This document shows positions 38,047-50,700 of a stretch of 64,000 nucleotides of DNA, in pieces; the first letter of the stretch is position 1, and every line of letters begins with the position of its first letter. The notes beneath the pieces are model-generated. The model was not told the DNA's origin, made no database searches, and saw only the letters and a list, made by a program, of their open reading frames with translations. The translations under genes and the position numbers were made by a program. This DNA comes from Chlorops oryzae. Its lineage: Eukaryota; Arthropoda; Insecta; Diptera; Chloropidae. The stretch is taken from contig CM035806.1 in the NCBI GenBank assembly GCA_020466095.1, positions 164,927,871 to 164,991,870 of the forward strand. The letters are read 5' to 3'.

Positions 38047-38279
38047 TATTGTGTATGTACATACATACATCGTTAATCTGTTCTTCCATTAAAATGACAG
38101 TGACATTGCAAAATTTACGTAAATAGGTGATGGCAGTGTTACTCGCTCTTAAGCGCACAGCTATGGGAACCGAAAAAAAAATGTCCGCTTAAGAGGAAAC
38201 TATTTGAGAACCAGAAACACTAGAGCATTCCCAAAAAGTGTCCGTTTAAGAGGGTTGTCCGCAAGGAGAGAGTACACTG

Positions 38280-38900
38280 TATATCCATTATATATATATA
38301 TGTATATGTATAAAAATGATTGTCTGTCTGTCTGTCTGCCCTTTATAGGCTCCGGAACCGTTTCATCGAGTTTCAAGATATTTTTCACATTGATTCACCT
38401 TATCATAGGGATGGTCTCTGAGTACCATGAATGTGCAATTCACAGAAAAATAGTTTTCCCTGCGTATTTGAAAAAAAATTGTCCCATTCTAAGCACACTG
38501 GGGAAGGGGAAAAAAAGGCAGCAAAAACTTGGAAAATTTTGAAGCATTTTTAGATCACCGAGAAAAATTTCGAGGGAAAAAACTCCCGGGGAATGTTCAT
38601 TTAGAATAGGGTTAATAGACATGTCCGTCTGTCTGTCTGTATACTGTTTTCATATCTACAAAATTGAGCTATCTTGACGAAATTTGGTTTGCGAGTTGGT
38701 TAAAACATGATTAAGAACAAGGTATAGAATGGGCTTGATTGATACCAAGGTTTGTTACTAAAATCTCAATTATTCGAGATATGAGCTTTAAAAATTGAGA
38801 TTATATTTGTGGGCAATTGATTCATTTTCCAATTGAATTGAATAGAGATAGAAACAACTTTAGAATAATTTGCCTTCGGGTACCGATATTTTGTAGAATT
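38280..38900. repeat. Helitron-like start and dispersed 'gtccgtctgtctgt' repeat
   Basis: At 38290-38345 TATATATGTATATGTATAAA then AATGATTGTCTGTCTGTC resembles the 5' part of insect Helitron-type repeats, but no CTAG end was fixed. From about 38613 a GTCCGTCTGTCTGTCTGTAT run leads into GAGCTATCTTGACGAAATTT, the same dispersed repeat as at 2340 and (reversed) 50885-51080. Confidence 0.45.
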
Positions 38901-39386
38901 TTCTCAGAGAGAGAGAGAGCAAAAATTACATAGAAAGAAAGAAAACGAGTGGGGCGTTGTTGTTGTTGTTTCCAATATTATTTAAGGACTTTTTTATCTT
39001 TTTATGCCAAAATTGCTGTTATTTTTAATCGATCATATCATTAAGATGTAAAGAAATATTGAACGAAAAATAATAAAAAAAAAAAAATTCTGCCTTCACA
39101 AATTAATAACTTTTTCATGCATAATTTCTTTGGCAAAGTTTCACTTGTTCGAGGGTTCAAGCATTTTGCGTTCAAAGATCATTTTGCATTGTTTTGTCAA
39201 GGCGATCACATCGTGAAATTGAGAAATTGCAAAGCAAAGATCGCGTTTGACGATTCAATACTAACAACTCGGTGCGATTTGAGACAACAAACGAAACTTT
39301 GAGTGTGAAATTATTAATGAAAAAGTTATTATTTTATATGAAATATATTTTTATATATTTTTCTTCAAACATTTCTTTATACATTA

Positions 39387-39557
39387 GGGGGTATTCACAA
39401 AGGAGTCGGAAAATAGTAAAGTCGGAAAATCGGAAAATTTTATCTGCTTAAAAAGTTGTGCAAGATACAAAAAAAAGTTTAAAAATTTTTTTAAGAAGTC
39501 GCGATTTTCCGATTTTCCGACTTTCCAACGTTTTTAACACGCCTTTGTGAATACCCC
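39387..39557. repeat. TA-flanked MITE, 171 bp
   Basis: GGGGGTATTCACAAAGGAGT (39387) pairs with CCTTTGTGAATACCCC (to 39557), flanked by TA. An inner AAGTCGGAAAATCGGAAAAT pairs with ATTTTCCGATTTTCCGACTT. Confidence 0.75.
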
Positions 39558-40056
39558 TATTGATATAAAATTTATATAATAAATAAAAACGGTTTTCGAA
39601 ATTTGCAAAAAAAAAAAAAAAAATTCGCATCAAAAGATGAAAAGCCGGCTGAACATGGAAAAACAACAACAACAACAACAACGATTCTATCTTTCGTTGT
39701 TCTCATGTGAATCCATAAATTGTATTTTCTTTTGGATAATTAAAAAAAAAAATTAAAATGGATTATTGTTCAGTAGGTCTGTCATTATCGTCCGTACCAG
39801 AACTCATAAATTTCATTAAGAAAACAAAACAAAAAAAAAAAAAACAAATGGCGGACTATAGAAAAAAAATTATGAAAATTTTGTTCGTTTTTTGTTAAAC
39901 GTATGTTGCAAGGTTATTTAATAAGGTGATAGTAGCTCTACAACAAGTAAAACTCGACAAAAACAACAGGGAGGCTTTTGTTGTGGCGAGTACGACCGAA
40001 TGTCAAATAGGTATATTGTTGCGAGTACAGCCAGGGAACAATTTTGCGATACCCAC

Positions 40057-40561
40057 CAGTGTTGGAAATGTAGGTGTAATTGTACCATTTTCGGCCCTTT
40101 TTCACTTCAAAGGTACAGTAGGTACAATTTGTCCATTTTAGGTACATTTTCAAGATGAAGAAATTTTGTTAGTGAATTATATGGTGCAACATTCTTCATG
40201 ATGGTTACCTAGAAGCGCTTGGCACTAGAAATTTAATATTTACGAGTTGGTCATCAAATTGGAATAGATTCTCATCGATCATACCTCCGTTTGCAAGACA
40301 GGTCATCGTTCGGGAGTGAATAATACTTCTTCTTTCGATGACATTTCCATTCGAATTGGTATGAATAACATCTTCTTTAAATGACCATGTCATCAGATTT
40401 GAGAAGTACTAAGTTTTCCTTGATGTCTTCGGTGAAAACAATGTAATGAATTTGGCTTTTGAAAAAAATTCGGCTGGCATTATTGTGTACACTTTACTAT
40501 ATTTAGGTACAATTTATGGACCATTTTAGGTACACACTGAAGTTTCCACTTTCCAACACTG
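40057..40561. mobile_element. hAT MITE, 505 bp
   Basis: The ends CAGTGTTGGAAA and TTTCCAACACTG are inverted repeats flanked by a perfect 8-bp duplication ATACCCAC (40049-40056 and 40562-40569). The subterminal TAGGTACAATT motif occurs several times and also near 10118. No transposase is present. Confidence 0.85.
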
Positions 40562-40839
40562 ATACCCACTCACACGTATTGCTTGCGCTATTCTCTTTTT
40601 CTCAGTCACTCTCGAACTCTTGTTGAAGCAACACCGCGTGCGCATCGTATTCAAATTTCAGAGAACACACACAACAAAAAATTCAGTTCTTTCTTTTAGT
40701 GCATTTCCTCGTTCTCTCACACACATACACTTTCACTTTCATTTTGCCGATCCATGGAGTACAGAAATGTCAATATCAACTAATGTAGGATACAAAAAAA
40801 AAAATTTGTAAACAAACAACACATGTGACATTTAAATCG

Positions 40840-41520
40840 GAATTTTAAAAAGCGTCGTGTGGAATTAGCGAATTCTATCGTGCCAAAGTGTATTTCGCGG
40901 GTGCCGTCCAAAATCAGTTGTGCCACAAAACATCGATGCTGTGCGGGAATTGATGTTCGCCTTGGATCACACATTATTTGACAAAAAAAAAAAAAAAAAA
41001 AAAAAAAAGGAAATTTCGAAAAAATACAATATCACGGTACATGAAATGCTGTGTACAATACATACATGACAAATCATGGATCTAATCACATGAATTCGAA
41101 GTAAAGCAGCAACCCATTATCCTTATGGGTCTGCCTTTCAATAAGAGGCAAATCCTACAAAAAATTTTTTCGCGGAAGAAGCACATCGAAGCAAATGGTT
41201 GCCTGTTTCTTCGGCATTTGTGGATCATGTAGCCACTGTGGCCTTACAACACCGCCTGTTTTTTGTACCATGTCTTACACACCAGCTCAAACATCAAATT
41301 GATGGGTCATCCGTACCGTACAGCCCGGACTTGGAAACCAATGACTTCTTTTTAATCCCGCATACGCAAAATAAAAATTGAACGACTTGAATGATTTTTC
41401 GACGCCCCAAGTAGCGGCTGATGCGTTCAATCAAATATTATGTTTGGGAAGTTCCTCAATCGGAGTGGAAAACGTGATTTCAGCGCATGGAGAAATTCAT
41501 TAGTTGCTATAGTTCTTCAA
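40840..41520 (+). pseudogene. Degenerate mariner transposase remnant
   Basis: Fragments in different frames: VPSK then the ATKHRC/NIDAV-like region near 40900 (the helix-turn-helix linker of mariners), and PYSPDLETNDFFLIPH at about 41312-41365, followed out of frame by VAADAFNQI and EVPQSEW-like residues. The box PYSPDLxxxDFFL is the mariner motif around the third catalytic Asp. An A-run of about 27 (40982-41008) splits the two parts. Stops and frame changes show it is dead. Its subfamily differs from the 55-kb copy. Confidence 0.6.
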
Positions 41521-41724
41521 ACATTCAAAAGTTCATAAGTAAGTACGATTATATATTTATATATATATATATATATATATATTTATTTCAAATTAAAATA
41601 AAAACATTTGAGTATATTGATGCTTAGCTTTGTTTTGCACTATTTTATAATATCTGTAGCGCCCAGACTTCCATCTGTGTACCCATCCGTCCCATTATGG
41701 GACAGTTCAGTTTCAGTTTCAGTT

Positions 41725-44700
41725 TCATTTCAGTTCAGCTAGTTCAGCAAGCTTCGCGGCAAGATTAAAATTCCTTTGTAATATAAAATCCCATGTATCC
41801 TTCCAGCGAAGTTCGACAACCTCTTGAACTGTTAGTTTCTTTACCCCATAGCTTAGTGGTAGAAATTTCCAGAATACCCATATGACAAATGCCAGCCATA
41901 TTAATATTGCGGCGCGATAGAGCGAAATGATAATTCGATTTCCATAACGATGTAACAAATAATCGATATGTTCCAAAACGAAACAGAGCAATTGTATTTT
42001 AAATAGTAAGGCTGGCAAATAATTGTGAAGAAAGAGTGTACGATCCATTAGGAAATACGGTAGATAATGAAAGAGATAACCGATGAAATATAGATCACGC
42101 ATTTCAAGGAATCGCTTCCATTCGTTTTCTTCAATATCGTAGCATAAACGACGCCGTCGAACCATATAGAATAAACCGAGAATGGCATAGATCACAATGG
42201 CAATGGTCGATGAATACCAAATCGAGATGTTACCCAACAAATGTATTTGCCCATTCGATTTACCATCAATCCAATATGCAATGCCCTTGTCCAGCAATGG
42301 CCATTCATATGGTTCAGAGCTATACATATGTCCCTCAATCTGACGTACATTCCATAGCATTTTCGATTGCAGCTCAATGAATTTATCCCAAAACGATAGT
42401 TTGGTTTTCTTGGTCGGAAGCATTTCGGCATTTAATAATTGACGTTCACGTTCACGTTCGTCATGAGCTGCGGAGCGGATTAAGGAATTTTATCAGAGCA
42501 GAAAGTTAATATATGGATTTCAGATATTCAGGGGTGTCACAGAATCCGATAGCTATCGGAATTGGAATTTTAGTCGACTGAATTTTCATAGATATGTATA
42601 TATCTCATAGACATCCGGATAATATAGGGTTCTGTGCAATTAAGAACCGATAATAGTTCCGATTCAAAACCAAAACCAAAAACAACAACATTTTTTAAAT
42701 TTTGTATGAAATTTCGATCGGTTTTAATTCCGATGGCTATCGGATTCTTTGACACCCCTGATTATTGTATGTAAGTAAATATGTAGTCTGATTCTGAATA
42801 TTCCCGGGGAACAAATAAATGCCCAGGGAATTTAATTTTCTCGAGAGTAAAATTCTTTTTTTTTTTTTAATAGTTGGAAGAAATTTGATGGGAAATATTT
42901 ATTTGACCCATACCTCCGCCCCCCGCATATTTTTCCTTACACCCCATCTATTTAAAAAAAGGAGAATTTTATTCTTGAGAAAAGTAAATTCCCTGGGAAT
43001 TCGTTCTTCGGGAATATTCAAAATTAGACTGAAATACTACGTTACCTCACCTTGAGTATAGCGATGCTCTTCGACATTCCAAATAGTATCGGGACTATCG
43101 ATTGCCCGATCAGCAACGATCTCATGCTGATTGAAACCCCAATCGGGCAATTGACGTCCGCTAAAACGCAGTGCTGCACCGGTTGTTGTATGGATTAGTT
43201 GGATTTGTGATTTTATAGCATGCCAGTACGATCCTTCCTGTAAGCAGATGTTAATTATCAATAGTTGATGATCTTTGAAGTTGTTGCCCGCCCTATCATC
43301 CCAAATAATGGCATGACGCTTACCGTATCTTTATTTAAAATTTTCACACGCCAAAGCATTTCGGGCTCCATATTTATTTTATAGTCAATATAGCATGAGA
43401 CTTCCTGGCATTGTGGTGTTACGGGAGCGGCAACATCATGAGAATTTAATCCACGACTCGTTATACCGTGGACCAATTGAATGATATCGCCATCTTTTAT
43501 CGGATCGGGATCATCGCCGACAACAAGATCATCACGATCGGGACGCTTGACAATCCACCAATTGTTGACATCTTTGAATGAGTAACATGTTACCTGTTGC
43601 TGATGCGATGAACCACGCTTGTCCTTATATCGCACCGGATAGACATGATTATGCGAGTGAAGCCAACATGCTCGTCCGTGCGTATGACGTAAGGTGATCT
43701 GTGACCCATGAACAACCTTCAACGGCTGGCCACGTGTTATTGAAGCTAAACCGCCTTCCAGCGAAGCTTGAAAAGCACTCGTCATCGCACTGTCGTGTGG
43801 TCCGGCGTTACAGAGCGTCTTCAGGTGTATGTAGAATATGGCTATGTAGAGAGCAACGGGAATAACGGTGAACATGATAACACGCCCAGCAGTATGCAAG
43901 TATATTTGCAAATCTGGAGATAGACAGCGAGAGAGAGAGAGAGAGAGACATTGAGCGTGTGTGTCAGAGAGAGAGAGAGAGGGAAAGAATATGGAAAGAA
44001 TATTCGATCATTCCCGCTTACCCGTTACCCTGTAATCGTAGAGCAGATCCCATATATAACGGTACATAAGGTACAAGGCAAGAAGGTATGTAAAAACGCC
44101 CGCATACTTAACGCTAGTGGCACAAGTCAATAGAACTGCAGCGCTCGATCCGGATAATAGCCATGCGATGCTACCGAAACGGCATCGCTGAAAATGCAGC
44201 AGCGCACACAGGCCCAACATGCTAAAGAGCAGGAGTATCGATTCCATCAGTATAAAGCGTGATTGCGTCAGCAGCGCATTATCGAAGACGACAAGCAGTC
44301 CGCCGATCAGCGCCGCCCAACGATTCAAACGAGCTAGCAAGAGCAATTTATACACAACCGGCGAGAGTAAGCTTCCACATAGCGCTGGCAAGAAGCGTAA
44401 CCAAAATATGGGTACATTCGGCTCATAGGGGGCACCGATCCGCGGAAATGTTCCATTCCCATCATAGCTGCCGGCAAAGTGTGCTACGGCTGCAATCAAT
44501 TGCTTGCCCAACGGTGGATGCTGATCGAAGAAGAACATACGCCGCATGTAGTGTGAGACATATTTTCCGTAGTGTAGTTCATCGAAACTGGTTCCCGATT
44601 TGGGAGAAAAAGAGCAGCAAAAACAAAAGGCCAATGAAAAGAGAAAGTGATCAAGAAAAGATTTCGAAAATTTATGAACGACAAAAACAAATGAAGATGT

Positions 44701-47700
44701 ATGTACATATATGTATTGTATATGTGATAATTTTTTATTAGCTATAATTAGAAAGTAATAAACATAAATTGATTAGCGTTAAACGAGGAGTAGTCTAGTT
44801 CCACTAATAAGCAAAGGGTCTGGCCGACTGCGGGCCAATGAAAGGAATTTGAAACTCTTGTTGATTTTTCTATAGATGCTTTTACATACACAGAGAAAAA
44901 AAACAAACAGAAAACTTGTTAAATTAAAAGGAAAAACATACAAAACGGCTTCAACAAGGAATATTTTTAATTTTAACAATTTTTCTTGTTAGAAAAAATA
45001 AAGATTTTCCTATTGAATCAACTGAATTTCAGGTTGAATTGAAATGATAATTTTCAAAAATGGATTTAAATTCAAATTTTTGAACCAACCACGGACGTAA
45101 TTGAAATGACAAGATGATTTTTAAAATAAAAACAAATTTTCTTTAATAAACCCATAAAGGAAGAACTGTCAAAACAAATTTATTTAACGTTCACAGCAAA
45201 TTAGCCCAGTGATGCCAGATTTTATCGATAAAAAAACCCTCATATATTGGAAAAACCCCATTTTTCCCCATTTTCAAAAGATAAAAACCCACGAAAAAAC
45301 CCAGAACGATTTTTTGAAAATATGGGCGTACCGATTTCAAAATTGAACATTGGATTTAAACGCAATATTTTAATAAAAGTATCAAGAAAATAACAAAAAA
45401 AATAAAAGTAACTTAAAATTGTAGTAGTAAATATACCTTAAATGTAGCATAAATTTCGATATAAAATTACCCATACTTTTCCCCATGTTACGTTTTTTGA
45501 ATGAAAAAACCCACAATATGGGGAAAAACCCACAATCTGGCATCACTGAATTAGCCCTCTGCTGAACACAACCCCAAAAACAGCCACCGGATGGACTTCA
45601 TCCGATTTTGTCACTCCGTTGTCGTGACTGCTTCCGCAATGCTTAAAAAGTTCTAAGATGAATGAATATCTTATATGTCATATTTTATAAACCAAATGAG
45701 AATTATACCGAACGTAAAGAAATGTAATTAAACATATTTCCTTTCAAATCAACCAAAATTGTTGCTGACTCCACCATTTTTCTTTCGAAATTTTTGGTCT
45801 GCTCGAGAATCAAAAGGACTGTGAATAACAATGCGCCCTTTTAAAAAAATCATGTTTAAGTTCGCTCAGTGTAGGTTTCTATTTTGAATAGTTCTTGAAA
45901 TATCCTTGAAAATACTTTTTTCGTCACCCATTTGTCCAAATTTTATATCTCAAAAACTATTTAAGATAGGAAGATGAAACAAAAGTTAGCTGATGGCTAA
46001 TATAACAACAGAGAATCGAAAAATTTACCTTTTTAATTTATACACTTAGAAAAACTTTTTCACAAAATTGAAAAGAAAATTAAAAACTTTTTTTTCCATT
46101 GTATGTGACAGAAAATATTGCGTTGGGAGTTATATATAATAAAAAAAAGAAGTTTCGAGGGACTAAGCAGGATTTACCATCGCGGCATTTTGGCTATTAA
46201 AAAAAGGACCATTACGCGAAAAAATGATAGATACGTACCCTACTCATACGACATATTTTTAAGAGCATCTTTATTCACTTATGTTTTTTAAATATTTCAA
46301 GAATCCACCTGTCGATTTTAATGAATTTTTTTTTTTTTAATGAAAAATAATACTCGGATGTATTTTTTCTTTAAAACAATCAGAAAGTGTCACAAAAACT
46401 GGAATCAGTGTATTTAAATAATTTAATTTTTTTTTTTGATATTTTGCGAAAATTTTTTTCTCAGTGTAAAATTTCAAAAGAAATTTTCTAGATCCTATGC
46501 TTCACTAAGAATTAGTCTCCGTTTCCGTTTCATCTTTCTATCTTATTTAGTTTTGGAGATATTTAAAATTTTTAAGATCATGCCGTATGAGTGATGTATT
46601 TTTTTTCGACCATTTTTCATACATTTTTACTGGATACATACACAGTGAGCCGCGGTAAAGAAGTCTGTTAGAACTCTTTGGTTTAAGCGTGAAGCAGTTT
46701 TTAATTGATTCTTGAAAATTTTCTATTCTAGTGACTTACTATGTATGAGGTTTCTAAAATGATCGATTCACTTCAATGCTACGTGTTTTATGCCTGCGGT
46801 ACCCGTAAATCAAGTCTTAACCTGTTACAATATTGTACCTGAGTCTCAGTATGATTATAAATAGGTAAGTCTTTAAATTAAGTAGTTTTAATTTCACTTC
46901 GAACAAATTAATTCGATACTTATGTATATATTTTTTCCTCTATAAAATGCTTTTACATTTAACTTAATTCACATTTAATTCGTAAGATTTTGCATAAAAG
47001 GCTTTCACTAGTTGGGGAAAAGATGTTCACCTCCGATCGCGTGTACTTTGGACTTTTCTCTTTTTCTCTCGTTTTTGCAAAAACAAAATAAAAAGCACCG
47101 TTTTGTCTACATTTACAATGATACTGTGTGTGTTTGTGTGTGTGTGTGTGTTCCTGAAGTGTTAGGTTTTAATTAAACCCTGCAGTAATTTCAACTACTC
47201 TCCAACTACTCCCCGACTAGGCACAAAAATACCAGGACAACTCCCTTTTAATTTGCTTTAAACTGTATTTTTTAAAATTGAGCTGTCATTGAAAAATAAC
47301 CACACATACATTTAACTACTCCACGAGTCAGGGGCGGACTGGGGGTCAAAGGGCCCACCGGGCGTTTGAAAAATTGGGCCCTCTTACCTAAGAAAAGGGA
47401 AAAAACCTAACAGTTACAAAGTACAGCGCACTGGGGGCCCATGCCCGTAGGCCCAGTCCGCCCCTGCCACGAGTAGACCTACTATGGTCTCTATTAGAGG
47501 TCAATTGTCCTATGTATATGTAGTAGAGGGCTGCAAAAATGCATTTATATGATACAAAAAGTCATTTGGAGATATGCACAATTAATTACGTTCCAATATT
47601 TCAAAATTTTAAATTCAATAAATACAAAAAAAAAAAATTGAATTTTTTTCATACCGAATTGGAAATCCAAAATTTCATACAAAGAGAATGTCCGTTTTTG

Positions 47701-50700
47701 CCGCTGTCGCTACACAACGAAATGCCGACAGCGTTGAAAAACGGGATGAAAAGGGTGGCGCACTTATTGCGCTCAGCTGCTAAGTTAATTGACTAACGGT
47801 AACCAATTCCGTTCAGTGCCCAGAAAACCACAAATGACACAGCCATGTAGACTTATGGTCTAATTAGACGTCAAAACTTGCGCATGGATAGTAACATTAG
47901 GCGCATAGGAAATTGCACTAAATTGCGATATCACCAAAAAGCGTACACAAAACCTTAAGCAGGTAATATAATTCAAAAATTGAAATTCACCAGAAACTAC
48001 AACAAAAACGGTAACACAAAGTGGCACTATGTATGCCAATTGCAAAACCAATTATACAAAGAACAGCTCAGCTCGGTTTTGTATTGCTTGAAAATTCATA
48101 TTAAACTTTAAAAAAATATTGCATATTTTTCTCAATGTGCGCGAATGTTTTCATATGTAAAAATTGGCAAACTTTTTGACTACAGGCTAAATTTATGTCT
48201 AGCAATAGTATTGCTGAACCACATGTGCCAAAGTTCGTGCCAAGGTAGACCTAAAAGACAATTTCTATTCCATATGAGAAAGCCTGATAGTTTTATGTTA
48301 TCAAGCTTTCATGCATTATCGTTGTAGATATTTAAAATGAACTGAAATCCAAAATAAAAATAAAAGAAATGACATTTCACCGCAGCAATAAAATTCGTCA
48401 ATAGCATGCCTCTTTTCCCTGCGCAAAAGCAGCGAGCTCTAAACATCAGAGGTTAGGCCAAAGCCCATGGAAGCAGTACGGAACCAAGTCCTATCTCGCC
48501 AAGAAAGCCCGATAGTAGTGTGATCGCGTCGCGTTATCGTGTTGCAACAAAGTACGAAATAATAAAGAATAAGAAATCGACAATCTCGCCGCGCAATATC
48601 ATCGTCAATTGCATCCTCGGTCCATCCAAAGCGGGAGCCTCAACATCAACCGTTAGCCCAAAGCCCATCCGGAACATCGGAACAGCGATCTCGCCGGCAT
48701 CCCCAAGGTATGTATGTACGTGGCCATTTATTGCTTCTCTTTAAACACTTTCCTATTGCCAAATTTACTGGTCGTGAGACCCGTGGTCAGTTGGGCAAGC
48801 TAACAATATAACATAACATTTTGGTGAGCGAACGTATGTACATATGTATGTAGGTACATAGCACGCGCGATTCACTCAAATCTCTAATACAATAAGTACT
48901 TAGAGTAAATGCATTTACTCAACATATTGAGTGATAAAGTCACTTGTAACGATGTTGCCAAATTATAACTGCACCCTCAGAGCGTAATTGCAAATACCTA
49001 CTATTTGACACGACAAAAACAATTCCTTGTAGAATTTGTTCTTGTAATTTATAAATCATATTTTGAGCGTATTTTTCGCGATTTATTCTTTATTTGCACT
49101 ACCCAGCAGGTTATTTGTAACCGATGGTAATGCAAAAAGTAATCCAAAAGGCGTATTGTTTATGCATTACAGAATCGATTATTTTCTAACACGGCGATGT
49201 CCTAGCGAATGTAATGCATGCCTATTTGCATTACCAGTTGTACGAAAAGTAATCGAAAATACTTCATTTTGTAATGCATTACTATTTGCATTCTCAAGTA
49301 ATGCTATAGAAGTATGTAACGCTTTGATCTGGGAGTGAACATATTAGGCAACACATTACCTTTTCGATTACCTCTCCATGCAAATTTGTTCAATTTACTT
49401 GGCATTCCTTTTTGCATTCCTATTTCATCGATGAAAAAATGCATTACTTTGATAATGCACTTCCTTAATAACTGCTGGGTATTTTGCACTATACAATAAG
49501 TAGCTGAAAATTTCGAAAAAACTACACTTTTTCTAGACCACTTGTTGCTGCTCCAGGTGTAGTCAATTCTCATACATAAAATACTCTACCCTTTGACTAG
49601 TCACATATCCAGTTACCTCAGAGTACTCTTTTTTTTTTTTTTTTGGTATATTGACCTCCTCATTCCTCATGTACAAAAGAAATGGTCTCTGAAATTCGTT
49701 TTCAGACCTCGAAAGTATTTTTGTATACTCAGCGTAATCAGGGTATGTTAGTTTTGTCCGAATCTTGTAATAGCTAGAACAAATCTTCGTAGATATAGGC
49801 AAATATATATATTTTTTGATCAGGATCGAAAACTGAATCGATTTGCACATGTCTTTCTGTCCGTCAGTCTATGGTCGGATCTACTTCTAATTGGCTGGAC
49901 CGATCACGTCATATTCGACACATTGGTATATCGGGCCCTGAGTATGATCCTAAGGGCAATATGGGCGATATCTGCCCACTGTCAAGCCCACAAATGGAGA
50001 TTTTTCGTAAATTTCGTACGGAAAGGGAAAATATAAGTGCGTCAGTTTCTTAATGATCGTGTTTTTGGGCGTGTTTCAAAGCTAATTACATGTGTGTCTG
50101 TGTCGGGTATTTTATTGTCAGGCTCGCCTGACTATAACACCCTTACTTGTTTGTTTTTTTTTCTCCTAGATTCATCATGGACTGAACCGGTTGCCTCTCC
50201 CAAGTCCAACGAGTTTCAAGCGCCTATGTGTGTTTAGTGGGGACTAATTTATTCCATAGTTTCCATAAATATGAAACTGAATTTATGAACAGAAGTCGTG
50301 AGAAGTTCTCTGATCTCGGCAAAATATTTGAATACTTCGAAATTTTATGCTTGAATATCAACTTTTCTTGAATGCGACCCTGAATTGAGGCAATTTATTT
50401 GATGGGTAAAGTAAGTCCGTGCTTAGATCGGGAGAGTTTTAAAGCGGCAACTGGTAGTTTTGCTCATAGCACTTGTGGGTACGTTGAGGGGCACCCGTCA
50501 GATTAGTAAAAAAAAAAAAAGATCGATGCTCTGAAAAACTCGATAGCGGTCAGCTTAAGAGAAGGTAAGTGAAGTAAATCTAAAAAATTCCGACTTGTGA
50601 TCAATTACTCTACGAAGACTATCCATTTTTGCACGCCCACTCTTCCAATTTGAATACCTTAAAATTGTACACATATACAGCCCGATTCTGAATATTCCCG

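Noticed and set aside
48440..48850. LTR plus primer-binding site of a BEL/Pao-type retrotransposon
   Set aside because: A TTTTGGTGAGCGAACG stretch is suggestive, but I found no second LTR, TG...CA boundary or gag/pol sequence.
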